A stretch of 64,000 nucleotides of DNA, taken from the NCBI GenBank assembly GCA_022360445.1, contig JAKSCV010000093.1:28175-92174 (forward strand), read 5' to 3'. The notes under the pieces were generated by a model. The model was not told where the DNA came from, did no database searches, and saw only the letters and a list, made by a program, of their open reading frames with translations. This document shows, in pieces, positions 25,960 through 36,196 of this stretch. The position numbers were made by a program, and so were the translations under genes. This DNA comes from Gammaproteobacteria bacterium. GTDB taxonomy: Bacteria > Pseudomonadota > Gammaproteobacteria > UBA5861. The stretch's first letter is position 1; each line of letters opens with the position of its first letter.

Positions 25960-26570
25960 ATTTGATTCGCACCACGCTGTTCTTGCGGATGATATCACCC
26001 GAACGGCTGAGCACAGCAAAAACAACACTAAAATATAGCGGCCACAATATCTGGTCGCCCTGAGTCAAATAACCAAACCACACCCGCTGCAAAAAACACG
26101 GAACTATTCGATGCAATATCGTTTTTTGAACACTCCCAGACCGAATTCATATTGATATCTTCATTGCGGTGCCGCCAAAGTAGGAGGAGACAAATCGTGT
26201 TTGCGATAAGGCCTAAAAGGCTGAACATACCCATGACTTCAAAAATGGGCAGGCTTGTCACAAAAAGCTTATAAGTAATTTGAGTGGCCACGACTAAAGC
26301 AGCAAAAAGAATCAATATGCCTAAAAAGAGTCACCTTCACCTTGGTACTGATACCTTTGCCACAGCATATAAGCTCAGGTTATAAGTAAGGGCATCCCCT
26401 AAATTGTCGAGACTGTCGGCGAGCAGCGCTGAAGAACGACCATACAATGCCACCCCTGCTACCACAACAAATATGACAGCATTAATCCCAAGTACAATCT
26501 TCAGTGTTCCGCGCTGCCCTTTTCGCGCAGAGTGTCTGCAGGACAAACCACCCTCACGACATCCACTCAT
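25960..26570 (-). pseudogene. Broken cation diffusion facilitator (CDF) transporter
   Basis: Three overlapping frames on the minus strand together spell one CDF protein. The first (26570 to about 26337) has LLADSLDNLGDAL, the typical metal-site helix, and stops at TGA. A +1/-1 shift near 26330 restores the next part (to about 26028), with GLIANTICLLLLWRHRNEDINMNSVWECSKND as in CDF members (LYRFRDGDANMRSVWLCSRND type). A second shift near 26030 gives the tail SVVFAVLSRSGDIIRKN. Two shifts make sequencing error less likely than decay. It begins four bases after the methyltransferase gene, so it was probably cotranscribed. Confidence 0.72.
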
Positions 26571-26574
26571 TTCG

Positions 26575-27285
26575 TCAACACCCTTTTATAGCCTTACTGG
26601 ACGGACGTTTTGAATACGTGCTTTTCGCCTCAAAAAGTACCGACATCTTTTTGCCTGTTTGAGGGTGGCAAGGCTCAGTAACGTTTAATTGATCGAAACC
26701 GGCCTGATTAAAGAGTATTTTCCAACTTTCTAAAGTCCTGAAGTACCAAGGCGCCGGATCCGTAAAAGCCTCATCAAACCCTTCCCAACTCCCTTTTCGC
26801 CAACCATCGGTATAATCATCAGAACAGCTGGATTCAATAGGATGAACTGTTTGAACAATTAATGTACCTGTCGTATTTAATACACCGACTGACTGTTCAA
26901 TCACATTTTCAACTGATTCTTTTCCCAGCAGTGAAAAGTTACAAACAATGACATCGAATTTCTTATCAAACACACCCAGCTTAAACGCTTCATAAGCGAG
27001 TTGCTTAAACCGCCCACCAGAACTTTCGACATGTTCAGAAAATTCAGGAATAACATCCATACCCGTGCAGGCTACGTTCGACTTTGACAACTCCCTGATC
27101 AGCCAGCCTTCTCCACAACCGATGTCAAGGAGATGAGATGGTTTATGACTCAACACTGCACTCAATATGGCGTGATTCGTCACTTCAGTTCTTGAGATAA
27201 TTTTTTCATTCTTAATTGTATCCACCCAGGCATTAGCATTTTTACGCCAGGACTCAATGATCGCCTTGTCAGAAAATTTATCCAT
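26575..27285 (-). CDS. Class I SAM-dependent methyltransferase
   Basis: A 236-residue methyltransferase with SAM-binding motif I LLDIGCGEGWLI (residues ~55-66), an acidic end of strand 2 (GMDVIPEF) and motif IV VIVCNFSLLG. The N-terminal segment with WRKNANAWVDTIKNE is common in UbiE/TehB-like small-molecule methyltransferases. Substrate cannot be told. It is followed directly by the broken CDF gene; the region is AT-richer than the chromosome around it. Confidence 0.82.
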   Translation of the reverse strand: MDKFSDKAIIESWRKNANAWVDTIKNEKIISRTEVTNHAILSAVLSHKPSHLLDIGCGEGWLIRELSKSNVACTGMDVIPEFSEHVESSGGRFKQLAYEAFKLGVFDKKFDVIVCNFSLLGKESVENVIEQSVGVLNTTGTLIVQTVHPIESSCSDDYTDGWRKGSWEGFDEAFTDPAPWYFRTLESWKILFNQAGFDQLNVTEPCHPQTGKKMSVLFEAKSTYSKRPSSKAIKGC

Positions 27286-27459
27286 TTTGGGTGATACGAT
27301 TTTTTTATATCTGCCTGGAATTCACAACACGCGCCCAACATCATCAACGCACGCAAGCCATAACGCCATACACTTCATAAGTTGTGCCTGAATGATAAGG
27401 CACTGATACAGAAACATGTTACATAGTGGCTCGAATCAGCCAACCTAATCTGGAGACAC

Positions 27460-27493
27460 AAAAAAGGGTGAGCCTCAACAGCCCACCCTTTCT
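27460..27493 (-). terminator. Rho-independent terminator of the cold shock gene
   Basis: Read on the minus strand, AAAGGGTG (27491-27484) and CACCCTTT (27470-27463) pair in an 8-bp stem, then a short T-run follows. It sits 25 bases after the cold shock gene stop. Confidence 0.75.
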
Positions 27494-27517
27494 CTAACAC
27501 AAAAACTAAAGGTGCGT

Positions 27518-27727
27518 TTACAAACCGACAATGTCCTCAGCTTGAGGCCCTTTTTGACCCTGGGTGACCGTAAACTCTACAGATTGACCCTCTATCAAGG
27601 TTTTGAAACCGGACCCTTTAATCGCACTAAAATGGGCAAATACATCTGGCCCATCCTGCTGCTCTATAAAACCGAAACCTTTTGATTCATTGAACCATTT
27701 AACGGTTCCTTTAATTGTACCAGACAT
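27518..27727 (-). CDS. Cold shock domain protein (CspA family)
   Basis: A 69-residue single cold shock domain. RNP1 KGFGFI and RNP2 VFAHFSAI are intact, as is the [10 protein letters not shown] start. These small proteins bind single-stranded RNA and DNA and melt mRNA structure, particularly in the cold. Two ATGs stand side by side (27730 and 27727); the second has AGGA seven bases upstream, a better spacing. It is monocistronic with its own terminator. Confidence 0.93.
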   Translation of the reverse strand: MSGTIKGTVKWFNESKGFGFIEQQDGPDVFAHFSAIKGSGFKTLIEGQSVEFTVTQGQKGPQAEDIVGL

Positions 27728-27730
27728 CAT

Positions 27731-28108
27731 AAAATCCTGAATTGTATATAACTTTTACCTTACGGCGCCATTAGCATCGAAAAATTGACTAGAACTTAGA
27801 AAACTACAGTACGAAGTGTTACGAAGAATACAGCGAAATGGAGATTTATAAATAGAAGACGTTATTTCTTGCTGTTGACCATTATAGCAATGAATATCTC
27901 CTAATGTCGAACATTGTTTTAAATGCCTCATTCGTAACAGATTATCTTTGCAACAAAGTAAACTTCTATAAAAGAGACCCCGCTTCAGCACACCTGATTA
28001 TCAATCAGCCTCACAGAATTAAGACCGAAAGAACAGAGCAGATATCGTCTGGTTTTGCGGTAATAAACGTGTATTTAACAACCACTTTTACACGACTTAC
28101 TAAAAAGC
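27731..28108. other. Non-coding interval, probable cold shock 5' leader
   Basis: AT-rich, 378 bases between the cold shock start and the Lhr stop. Short frames here have no family features. CspA-type genes often carry a long untranslated leader that folds as an RNA thermosensor, and this interval is long enough for one, but I see no clear cold-box match. Confidence 0.4.
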
Positions 28109-31100
28109 TTACCGTTGCCCTAAGTACACCTTCAGCCGAGGAGCGAGACTGGTTTTGAGGAGTTTGTTACGCGCGTCCCACTGCTCGCTCTCACTGAGTG
28201 ATACGAGGAATACCACATCATCCCCCAGTTTTGTCGCGATGGGTTCGCCGTCGCGGTAAAGAATGCGATTGCTGGCCAGTGCGGGGACTTTTTTTCCAGG
28301 TGTGATGATGCCAACGAGATTAAGCGGGTCTGCGCCACTGACGGCCAGAGCAACGCCACTTTTCACTTGTTTACGCACCTCTCGCAAGGAGGTGACCGCT
28401 TCCGGCAGTGCGTACTGTTCGCCAGTAAAACCGTTGACGAACCGGCCACCCCGCAGCTCGCCCCGCGCTTCCATTCGCCGGTAGACCCGCAGCAAATCGC
28501 GCCACGGCGGAAGCAGCCTCGACTCCCGTTCCAGCAATGCGCGAAACACCACACCGTAGCGGCTGAGCAAATCCGTGGCTATTTCCGTCACCGTGTCTTC
28601 CGAAAAGGCTGAGCCAAACCAACCCGGTGTGGATTCTGCAGCCGACTCGGCAGGTTGAGCTTTGTTCAGCAATGTCCAACGCCCGGTGTCTTCGAGGCTC
28701 AGCGACCCCGTGCGCCCTCGCCGTCGACTTCCGGAGAGCGGTTGACGCCGGTTTGATGGCGTCAATAACAGCCGCAAGCCGCTGAAGCTGTCGGACGTCA
28801 CCCGTCCTCTGCCGACCAGTTCCGCCAACGCCTGTTCCAGTTGGGTACGGAGGCCACCTGCCGCAGCTTGCAGTTCATCGGCAAAGGACGCACCGTGTTC
28901 GCACAGGTACATCGCAACAGACTCAGCATTCGGCGACAGGGCGTCGTCAGACGCCACTTGTGCCGCCATTAGGCGCTGCCAGTGCACAAACTGGCGCCGT
29001 CCAAACAATGCGATGGGGGTATTTTTGACCGGGCCATTGTGGCGCTGAGACTTGCCGCTGCTCGGGGTCAGACGCGCCCACAGCGAGCGCCCGGACAGGC
29101 ACAAGGTATCCAGCCAGTCGGGGGTGTAGTCGTTGAGCCGAGTCGGCAGAATGTCGCTTTCCCATGCTGAGGCTGGCGCTTCGAATCCCGCCAGTTGCTC
29201 GATGATGATTTTGAGGTAATCCGCGCCTTCACCTCGCTCCTCGGGCAACACGCCCTGCCAGTCAAATAGAAAGCGCATGAAATCGGCACTGCTGACCGGT
29301 TCGATTTCTTTGCGCAAACGCTTGACGGTGTAGCGGTTGATGCGCGCCAGTAAACGTCGTTCGCACCATTCCTCGAACGAGTCACGGCACGCGGCCTCGG
29401 TGAACTGGCCGCGCATGGCGAACCCTTCGGATTCCAACGCCAGCAGCGCTTGATCAACGCGTAAAACCGGCAGACCCAGTTCGTCACACATACGCTCGGC
29501 GGTGACAGGGCCCAAGCCCTCCAATCGACTGCGCAGCAGCTCTACCAACGCCTGTTCAGCAGCCACCGGTTCGTTCGTGAGGTGCAGGGGTAATTGGAGT
29601 GCAGGCTCTAACGGTGATTCAGGAAAAACGGCGCGGCACTCTGGCAGCCGTTCCAGCGCGATCCACAGGCTCCCCGTGGCGAGCTGCAACCGGGTGGCAC
29701 GACCGGCGACCGCAAGTTTTTCCGCCCATTTCAACCAGCCGTTGACCGCATGGCGGCTCGCCGCCATTTCCGCTTCCGTTACGTAGCCAAGCGTCACCAA
29801 TGCATCGTGCAACTCATCGGCGTTGCGCACCTCAGGCCAAGCCTCATCACGGACACGTTCGATGGCTTCGGGGTCGAGTTGGCCAATATCGGCAGCGGTT
29901 TCCGGGTCTAACCAACGGCGCGAGACGACAGCCTGGGTTCGGCGCTCTTCCAAGGGGGCGTCATCGAGAAAGGCATACGGTTTGGCCGACAAAATCTCTT
30001 GTGCCAGTGGCGATGGCTCCGACAAATCGGCACAGACGAACTGCAAATCACCCGCTTCCAACCGCGTTAACAACGCTTCCAGCCCGTCGATATCCATCGC
30101 CTCTGTCAGGCAATCGTGGATGGTTTGGTTGACCAGCGGATGGTCCGGCACTTCACGCTCGCCGGCAATATTTTCAAAACACGCCAGCTGATCGGGGAAA
30201 ATCAGTGCGACCAGGTCTTCCGCCTCGATACGCGCCAATTGCGGCGGCCGTTTTTTACCCCCACGAAAGCGGGGAATCGCCAGCGCGTTAGTTGCGTTCC
30301 AGCGCCAGCGGACTTGGAACAACGGCGCATCGAGCATCGCCTGAATCAGCACGGTGCGCACGGTTTTGGCGTTAAGATAACCGGCCACTTCCGCCAGCGG
30401 AAAGCTGTGTGTCGCGCCGAGTGAGAGCACGATGCTGTCTTCCGTCGCTGCGGCCTGCAATTCAAAATTGAACTTGCGACAAAATCGCTTGCGTAGCGAT
30501 AAACCCCAGGCGCGATTGATGCGGCTGCCAAACGGCGAATGTACGACGAGCTGCATGCCGCCCGTTTCGTCAAAAAAGCGTTCCAGTACAACGGCTTGCT
30601 TGCTCGGCATCACCCCCAGTGCCGCTTGGGCAGCGGCGAGGTATTCAACCAACTGCTGCGCGGCTTCGGGTGCGAGGGCCAACGCGTCAACTAGGTGATG
30701 CACCGTTGCTTCGATCCCGGACTCGGTAACTTGATCACCCACCGTTTGGCGTAAACGTGAGACGGCATCTGATAGTTCATCACTGCGAGCCGGGGCTTCG
30801 CCAATCCAAAACGGCACGGTAGGCGGCAACCCGGCGGCATCTTCGACTCGCACGGTGCCCGATTCGATCCTCAAAATTCGCCACGAGGCATTGCCCAGCT
30901 GGAATATATCACCCGCCATACTTTCGATGGCGAAGTCTTCATTGAGCGTTCCGATGAAGGTACCGCTGGGTTCGAGCACAACTTTGTAGTCGGCATTGTC
31001 AGGGATGGTGCCGCCGCTGGTCATCGCAGTCAAACGTGCGCCGCGCCGCCCGCGCGCTTGTTGTTGCACCACGTCTCGATGGACGTAAGCGCTGCGCCGA

Positions 31101-32497
31101 CCACGCCGGGTGCTGTAGCCGTCGGCGGCCATGCGCATGATGTCGTCGAAGGTTTGTCGCGATAAGTGTCGGTAGGGGTATGCGCAACGAATCCGTTGGT
31201 ATAGCGCATCTTCCTGCCATTCCCCGGCGGAAAGTTCTGCGATCAGTTGCTGTGTCAGCACATCCAGCGGTTGCTCGGGGATGAGCAAGTTGTCCAATTC
31301 GCCACGCCTAGCGGCGTCGATCAAGGCAACGCATTCGACCAGATCGTCACGGCTGAGCGGAAACAAGCGGCCCTTGGGGCAGCCGCCTACCGAGTGACCC
31401 GACCGCCCAACGCGCTGTAAAAAGGCGGATATGGATTTCGGCGACCCCAGTTGAATCACCAAATCCACATCGCCAATGTCAATACCCAGCTCCAGTGAGG
31501 CAGTGGCCACCAACGCTTTCAGTTCACCGGCTTTGAGCTTTTGTTCCGCGTCGAATCGTTTTTCCTTCGCCAGACTGCCGTGGTGCGAAGTGATGTGCTC
31601 TTCGCCAATACGATCGCTGAGATTAGCGGTGACCCGTTCGGCCAAGCGCCGAGTGTTCACGAAAATCAGCGTGGTGGTGTGGGCTTTGATCAGTGCTGCA
31701 ATTTGGTCGTACAGCGCCCCCCAAATTTCATTAGCCATGACCGCTTCCAACGGTGACGGCGGTACGACGATGTCGAGGTCGCGCTGGCGTGTGTGGCCTT
31801 CGTCCACGATTTTGCACGGATGAGGTGTGTCGCTGCCCGGCGCATTGCCGACGAGAAAATGTGCCACTGTTTCTATGGGCTTTTGCGTGGCAGATAACCC
31901 CACCCTCTGCGGCATGGCGCTGCATAGATGGGTCAAGCGTTCCAATGAAAGTGTTAGGTGAGACCCTCGCTTGCTGTCAGCCATGGCGTGGATTTCATCA
32001 ACAATGACGGTACGCACACCGCCGAGCATCGCCCGGCCACTTTCACTGGTCAGCAAAATGTATAGTGACTCCGGCGTCGTCACCAGAATATGCGGTGGCT
32101 TTTTCACCATCGCGGCCCGTTCCGCCTGCGGGGTGTCGCCCGTGCGAACGGCCGTGCGGATGGGCGTTTCATCACAGCCACGCTCAATCAAAGTTCGGCC
32201 AATACCCTGCAAGGGCTGTTCGAGGTTGCGCTGTATGTCGTTGCTCAGCGCCTTCAGCGGCGACACATACACGACGTACACTTGATCGACCAGTTCATCG
32301 GCTACGCTGCGAACGACCAAATCGTTAATCGCCGACAGAAACGCCGCCAGAGTTTTACCCGAGCCGGTCGGCGCGGCAATCAAGGTGTGTTCGCCTGCGG
32401 CAATCTGCGGCCATGCTGCTCGCTGCGCGCCCGTGGGTTCACCAAAAGTGGCTTCAAACCATTCGGCAACAGCGGGGTGAAAGTTAGTCAGGGGCAT
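28109..32497 (-). CDS. lhr: Lhr-family DEAD/DEAH box helicase
   Basis: A 1462-residue superfamily 2 helicase, near the length of E. coli Lhr. The helicase core has Walker [13 protein letters not shown] box VDEIHAM, motif III SATQKP and motif [12 protein letters not shown] in the first ~400 residues, followed by the winged-helix and long Lhr C-terminal region. Lhr unwinds RNA-DNA hybrids and branched DNA in repair. The ATG at 32497 gives [14 protein letters not shown], the conserved start; a TTG at 32539 would add a non-conserved tail. The gene looks visibly richer in G+C than its neighbours, which hints at transfer. Confidence 0.9.
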   Translation of the reverse strand: MPLTNFHPAVAEWFEATFGEPTGAQRAAWPQIAAGEHTLIAAPTGSGKTLAAFLSAINDLVVRSVADELVDQVYVVYVSPLKALSNDIQRNLEQPLQGIGRTLIERGCDETPIRTAVRTGDTPQAERAAMVKKPPHILVTTPESLYILLTSESGRAMLGGVRTVIVDEIHAMADSKRGSHLTLSLERLTHLCSAMPQRVGLSATQKPIETVAHFLVGNAPGSDTPHPCKIVDEGHTRQRDLDIVVPPSPLEAVMANEIWGALYDQIAALIKAHTTTLIFVNTRRLAERVTANLSDRIGEEHITSHHGSLAKEKRFDAEQKLKAGELKALVATASLELGIDIGDVDLVIQLGSPKSISAFLQRVGRSGHSVGGCPKGRLFPLSRDDLVECVALIDAARRGELDNLLIPEQPLDVLTQQLIAELSAGEWQEDALYQRIRCAYPYRHLSRQTFDDIMRMAADGYSTRRGRRSAYVHRDVVQQQARGRRGARLTAMTSGGTIPDNADYKVVLEPSGTFIGTLNEDFAIESMAGDIFQLGNASWRILRIESGTVRVEDAAGLPPTVPFWIGEAPARSDELSDAVSRLRQTVGDQVTESGIEATVHHLVDALALAPEAAQQLVEYLAAAQAALGVMPSKQAVVLERFFDETGGMQLVVHSPFGSRINRAWGLSLRKRFCRKFNFELQAAATEDSIVLSLGATHSFPLAEVAGYLNAKTVRTVLIQAMLDAPLFQVRWRWNATNALAIPRFRGGKKRPPQLARIEAEDLVALIFPDQLACFENIAGEREVPDHPLVNQTIHDCLTEAMDIDGLEALLTRLEAGDLQFVCADLSEPSPLAQEILSAKPYAFLDDAPLEERRTQAVVSRRWLDPETAADIGQLDPEAIERVRDEAWPEVRNADELHDALVTLGYVTEAEMAASRHAVNGWLKWAEKLAVAGRATRLQLATGSLWIALERLPECRAVFPESPLEPALQLPLHLTNEPVAAEQALVELLRSRLEGLGPVTAERMCDELGLPVLRVDQALLALESEGFAMRGQFTEAACRDSFEEWCERRLLARINRYTVKRLRKEIEPVSSADFMRFLFDWQGVLPEERGEGADYLKIIIEQLAGFEAPASAWESDILPTRLNDYTPDWLDTLCLSGRSLWARLTPSSGKSQRHNGPVKNTPIALFGRRQFVHWQRLMAAQVASDDALSPNAESVAMYLCEHGASFADELQAAAGGLRTQLEQALAELVGRGRVTSDSFSGLRLLLTPSNRRQPLSGSRRRGRTGSLSLEDTGRWTLLNKAQPAESAAESTPGWFGSAFSEDTVTEIATDLLSRYGVVFRALLERESRLLPPWRDLLRVYRRMEARGELRGGRFVNGFTGEQYALPEAVTSLREVRKQVKSGVALAVSGADPLNLVGIITPGKKVPALASNRILYRDGEPIATKLGDDVVFLVSLSESEQWDARNKLLKTSLAPRLKVYLGQR

Positions 32498-32707
32498 GGG
32501 TGATCGTCTCGTTCGCTCAAAATCGAAATACCTGTTCAACTATGCATAGAAAGGGCAATATAAGCAATAAAAAACAATGAGTTAAATTTTATTGAAATGA
32601 AGGTGTCACAAAAATATGGGAAGCTGACAGCTGGATGCGTGGATACCTCAGGTGATAAAATAAATAACTTCGGCTTCCCTAAATCACTCATTTTTAATTG
32701 ACGTCCC

Positions 32708-34186
32708 ATGTTATTTAACTCTTACGAGTTTATTCTGGTTTTCTTACCCATTGCCGTCAGCGGGTTCTTCCTCCTTGGCCGCTACCTGGGAGCCCGCGCT
32801 GGACTCACCTGGCTGATTGGCGCTTCACTCATTTTTTATGGTATGTGGTACCCGGCTCACTTGGTTTTAATCGGGGTATCGATCCTATGCAACTTTACGC
32901 TGGGCGTTTGGGTTGACCGTAGTCAAGGGAAGTGGTCGAAATATTCACTGACGACTCTCGGCATTCTCTTTAACCTGGGGTTGCTCGGTTACTATAAATA
33001 CGCCGACTTCATTGCAGATAACCTGGAGTTGGTACTCCCTGTTCTATGGGATACGGAGAGTATTGTTCTCCCACTGGCGATTTCGTTTTTTACGTTCCAA
33101 CAAATTGCCTATTTAGTTGACGTTTACAAGGGGGAGACCAACGAACCCAGTTTGATGCGCTACTCGCTGTTCGTCACCTTTTTCCCCCAATTGATTGCCG
33201 GACCGATTGTCCACCATAAGGACCTGTTGCCACAGTTTACCTTTACCGGCCGGATACAGTTGCGTTACCGAAATATTGCCATTGGCCTAACTTTTTTTAT
33301 TATAGGGCTATTTAAAAAGGTCATGCTGGCGGACAATGTAGCACTGTTTGCAACGCCTACCTTCGACGCCGTCGCAGCCGGTCAGTCGGTGGACTTTCTT
33401 CATGCTTGGAGCGCGGCACTGGCTTATAGCCTGCAACTGTACTTTGATTTTTCCGGCTATTCGGATATGGCCATTGGGCTGGCTTATATGGTGGGCATCC
33501 GCTTACCGGACAACTTCAACTCACCCTACAAATCAACCAGTATCATTGAATTCTGGCGCCGGTGGCATATGACCTTATCCGCCTTCCTGCGCCACTATGT
33601 CTACATCCCACTGGGAGGCAACCGCAAAGGTGAATACCGCCGCTATACCAACTTATTCTTAACCATGCTCATTGGCGGTGTCTGGCATGGAGCCGGCTGG
33701 ACCTTTATCATCTGGGGCGCTATGCATGGTGTTTATCTGCTGCTTAATCACTGGTGGCGTGCCAAAACCGCGCAGTGGCAATGGCGCTCTCATCTGACTC
33801 ACACAGCAACCATTCTCTCGGTGGGTTTTACTTTTCTGCTGGTGGTTATTGCCTGGGTCATTTTCCGCGCTGATAACCTGACCGCAGCCATGGCGATGTA
33901 CCAAGGCATGGTGGGCTTGAATGGTTTTGAGTTCCATAGCAGCCTGCTCATCCCTTTTGTTATTTACATACCCTTGTTGTTTATCATTTTCTTATTGCCA
34001 AATACCAAAGAATTCGTACTCCGCGAATTCCCGGAAAGCCAAACTTCTGTCATTTGGCACCACCGCCTACTTAGGCTCGCAGGCTGGAAGGCAAATTGGA
34101 TCTATGCAACAGGCATCTCTGCAGCCATGGTTTTCTCAATACTGGAAATTGGTCAGGCGACAGAGTTTCTCTACTTCCAATTTTGA
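32708..34186 (+). CDS. MBOAT family O-acyltransferase (AlgI-like)
   Basis: A 492-residue polytopic membrane protein of the alginate O-acetyltransferase AlgI/DltB group. The SFFTFQQIAYLVDVYKGE segment, FPQLIAGPIV and the catalytic region GGVWHGAGWTFIIWGAMHG with its invariant His are present. Members move acyl groups across the inner membrane onto polysaccharides or other surface polymers. The next gene, 24 bases on, encodes an SGNH-like protein, the usual periplasmic partner. The target polymer is not encoded here. Confidence 0.92.
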   Translation: MLFNSYEFILVFLPIAVSGFFLLGRYLGARAGLTWLIGASLIFYGMWYPAHLVLIGVSILCNFTLGVWVDRSQGKWSKYSLTTLGILFNLGLLGYYKYADFIADNLELVLPVLWDTESIVLPLAISFFTFQQIAYLVDVYKGETNEPSLMRYSLFVTFFPQLIAGPIVHHKDLLPQFTFTGRIQLRYRNIAIGLTFFIIGLFKKVMLADNVALFATPTFDAVAAGQSVDFLHAWSAALAYSLQLYFDFSGYSDMAIGLAYMVGIRLPDNFNSPYKSTSIIEFWRRWHMTLSAFLRHYVYIPLGGNRKGEYRRYTNLFLTMLIGGVWHGAGWTFIIWGAMHGVYLLLNHWWRAKTAQWQWRSHLTHTATILSVGFTFLLVVIAWVIFRADNLTAAMAMYQGMVGLNGFEFHSSLLIPFVIYIPLLFIIFLLPNTKEFVLREFPESQTSVIWHHRLLRLAGWKANWIYATGISAAMVFSILEIGQATEFLYFQF

Positions 34187-34210
34187 ACACGACAATGGGC
34201 TGACAAAAAA

Positions 34211-35284
34211 ATGGATACCCTAACTCAAGCCAACACATTAATCACTCAGGATAAAAATGACAGCCGTTATCGCAAATACACCTGGCTGATCATTACGGTC
34301 GCTGGTATTTCCGCATTAGCCATACTGACATTTAACGCCATCTTGGACCCCCTCTGGTACCTGAAAGGCAACCTGATACACGGCGAAAACTATTCTTTTG
34401 ATGAACGTCTGACCAAAACCAACGTTTTCCTCGAACGCGAAGAACAACTCGACTGCGTCATTTTTGGCAGCTCCCGGGTTACTCTGCTGAACGAAACGAA
34501 AATTAAAAACAATACCTGTTTTAATTTTGCCTTCTCCGGTGGTCGTGTGCTGGAATTTATTGCCTATGCAGACTGGATGAAGGCCCGCGGCTTCGAACCG
34601 GCACGAGTCATCGTTGGCTTGGATGACTTTAACTACTGGGAAGATGAACGAAATGATGCCCCTCGGGTTCCGGAATTCATCACCGAACTACGCAACCCTC
34701 CCAACCTCCTTACCCAATATCTCACACGGGACGCACTGGCCTTCTCTTACCGCCTGCTGACCCAAAACGAACTACGCCCACGCTACTACGATCAAGACTT
34801 TATCGGCCAGGTTCAAGCGGGCACCCCTACATTCCAGCCCAAATCACCCGAACTCATACCGGTTGATGTGAACCCTAACCACACAAACCGCTACAGAGTA
34901 CTCAGAGAAAAGTTCCCAAATGCGCACTTCACGGTCTACATTCCACCACTCTCACCCTGGGAATTGATGAAAAAAACGGAGGAAGAGTTGCAGCATTACC
35001 TGAGCGAGAACGTTGCAATATCCCGTTTTACAGACATCTTTTTAGACTTTTCCATTCCCTCTGAATTAACCCAAAACAACGCAAATACCTACGATGGGGA
35101 CCACTTCTTCCCGGCTGTGAACGACCACATCGTCGCTGTGCTTAACGGTAAACCTCTTCAATACGGCCGAAGAGTAGATGCCCATACTGAGCACAGCTAT
35201 CGAAATACTTTTTTAAATGCATTGGAAAACTTTAAAAGAACGGCAGCTACGTACAATACAGCAGCAAAAACAAAGGATCAGTAA
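34211..35284 (+). CDS. Membrane-anchored SGNH-like protein, partner of the MBOAT
   Basis: A 357-residue protein with one N-terminal membrane helix (~residues 27-46) and a periplasmic body. CVIFGSSRV resembles the block I serine of SGNH/GDSL enzymes and AlgJ/DltD-type proteins, and YDGDHFFPAVNDH near residue 297 supplies the Asp-x-His pair. Together they suggest a Ser-Asp-His triad that passes the acyl group from the MBOAT to the polymer. No family could be named with certainty. It follows the MBOAT gene by 24 bases with the same orientation. Confidence 0.65.
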   Translation: MDTLTQANTLITQDKNDSRYRKYTWLIITVAGISALAILTFNAILDPLWYLKGNLIHGENYSFDERLTKTNVFLEREEQLDCVIFGSSRVTLLNETKIKNNTCFNFAFSGGRVLEFIAYADWMKARGFEPARVIVGLDDFNYWEDERNDAPRVPEFITELRNPPNLLTQYLTRDALAFSYRLLTQNELRPRYYDQDFIGQVQAGTPTFQPKSPELIPVDVNPNHTNRYRVLREKFPNAHFTVYIPPLSPWELMKKTEEELQHYLSENVAISRFTDIFLDFSIPSELTQNNANTYDGDHFFPAVNDHIVAVLNGKPLQYGRRVDAHTEHSYRNTFLNALENFKRTAATYNTAAKTKDQ

Positions 35285-35519
35285 CTTAACCACAGTGTAT
35301 CCAAAGACATGGTTAAGGCAGCTCCCCTCTGCGAACCAGACATACCCCAAAATTGCGCTTTACCAGTGGGCTATCAACACAGAATTGACTCTCTTGAACC
35401 GCCCTCTTTTTACACAGGAGAGGAGCGCTCCCTTGAGTCATTTCCAGACGATCACAGCTCTCGAGTAACCTTACTTAACCCGTGCTTTAGTAACCTTCAA
35501 GAAAAGTGCCATGTCACTT

Positions 35520-35882
35520 TTAGCTGTTAAAAAAAGCCCAAGCCGCCAGTAAAAAGCCAAGGATACCGATCAGTTTGGCAATAACACCCATCACGAGAAA
35601 GATTCCACCACTATTCAGAGGCCTTACCATCCCATCAAGTGTGCTATCACCCTGTGTTGTGCAAGTATTAGTCACGTTATGACCATTTCCAGTTAGGAGG
35701 TCACTGTTATCGCGTGGCGCCAACCGCCCAATGACGACCAATACAGAAAAGCTAAGCACCATTAACCCGGCGCTTACAAGGTAGAGCTCTCTGGTATTTT
35801 CCGGGTCTTGAATGAATGCACCCAGCTGTTCCAGCATTTCCGTAGCCCCTCTTAAACCAACCAATAGTGTGATTAATGCCAC
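35520..35882 (-). CDS. Small membrane protein, unknown
   Basis: A 120-residue protein with three hydrophobic stretches: a short one near the N-terminus, one at about residues 35-52 and one at about residues 92-117. Between the last two is a polar loop of about 40 residues with one Cys. I do not recognise a family. It stands alone between the acyltransferase pair and the tRNA gene. The frame's length and membrane-like composition support it as real, but it could be an annotation artefact. Confidence 0.5.
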   Translation of the reverse strand: MALITLLVGLRGATEMLEQLGAFIQDPENTRELYLVSAGLMVLSFSVLVVIGRLAPRDNSDLLTGNGHNVTNTCTTQGDSTLDGMVRPLNSGGIFLVMGVIAKLIGILGFLLAAWAFFNS

Positions 35883-35972
35883 ATTTTTTTCTGAAGATCA
35901 AGAGACTACTAGAAAGCATGACTTAAGAGAAGAGAGAGGCTTTCAGGTCATTTTAAAGCCGAAAAAACAAGA

Positions 35973-36059
35973 TGGTACCAGAGGCCGGACTCGAACCGGC
36001 ACGCCCGTGAAGGCAATGGATTTTGAATCCATCGTGTCTACCAATTTCACCACTCTGGC
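35973..36059 (-). tRNA. tRNA-Leu (CAA anticodon)
   Basis: An 87-base class II tRNA with encoded CCA. The acceptor arm GCCAGAG pairs with CTCTGGT, including the first G-T pair also seen in an E. coli leucine tRNA. The anticodon stem ATGGA/TCCAT encloses TTCAAAA, giving CAA, which reads UUG. The long variable arm and the T arm GCCGG-TTCGAGT-CCGGC are in place. Confidence 0.95.
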
Positions 36060-36196
36060 AGGGTAAAAAAAATCTAAACGCGGATTTTAGGGCGGATCGA
36101 GCAATAAAGCAAAATTTACTGCGTTTTTACGCTCACGCCGACAGCCTACGCATGAAGTTTGCGTATAATAACCATTTTGAACCACGGATCAGAGAC

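Noticed and set aside
27755..27991. Small minus-strand frame upstream of the cold shock gene
   Set aside because: No ribosome-binding site, family feature or sensible composition; more likely part of an untranslated leader.
31001..32539. Many long plus-strand frames opposite lhr
   Set aside because: High GC makes long open antisense frames common; none has a recognisable domain, while lhr is intact on the other strand.
35309..35530. Small plus-strand frames after the SGNH-like gene
   Set aside because: Two overlapping frames in an AT-rich gap of about 235 bases, neither with features of a protein.
35973..36059. tRNA-Leu as an attachment site for an integrated element
   Set aside because: No direct repeat of the tRNA 3' end and no integrase gene were seen to its left.
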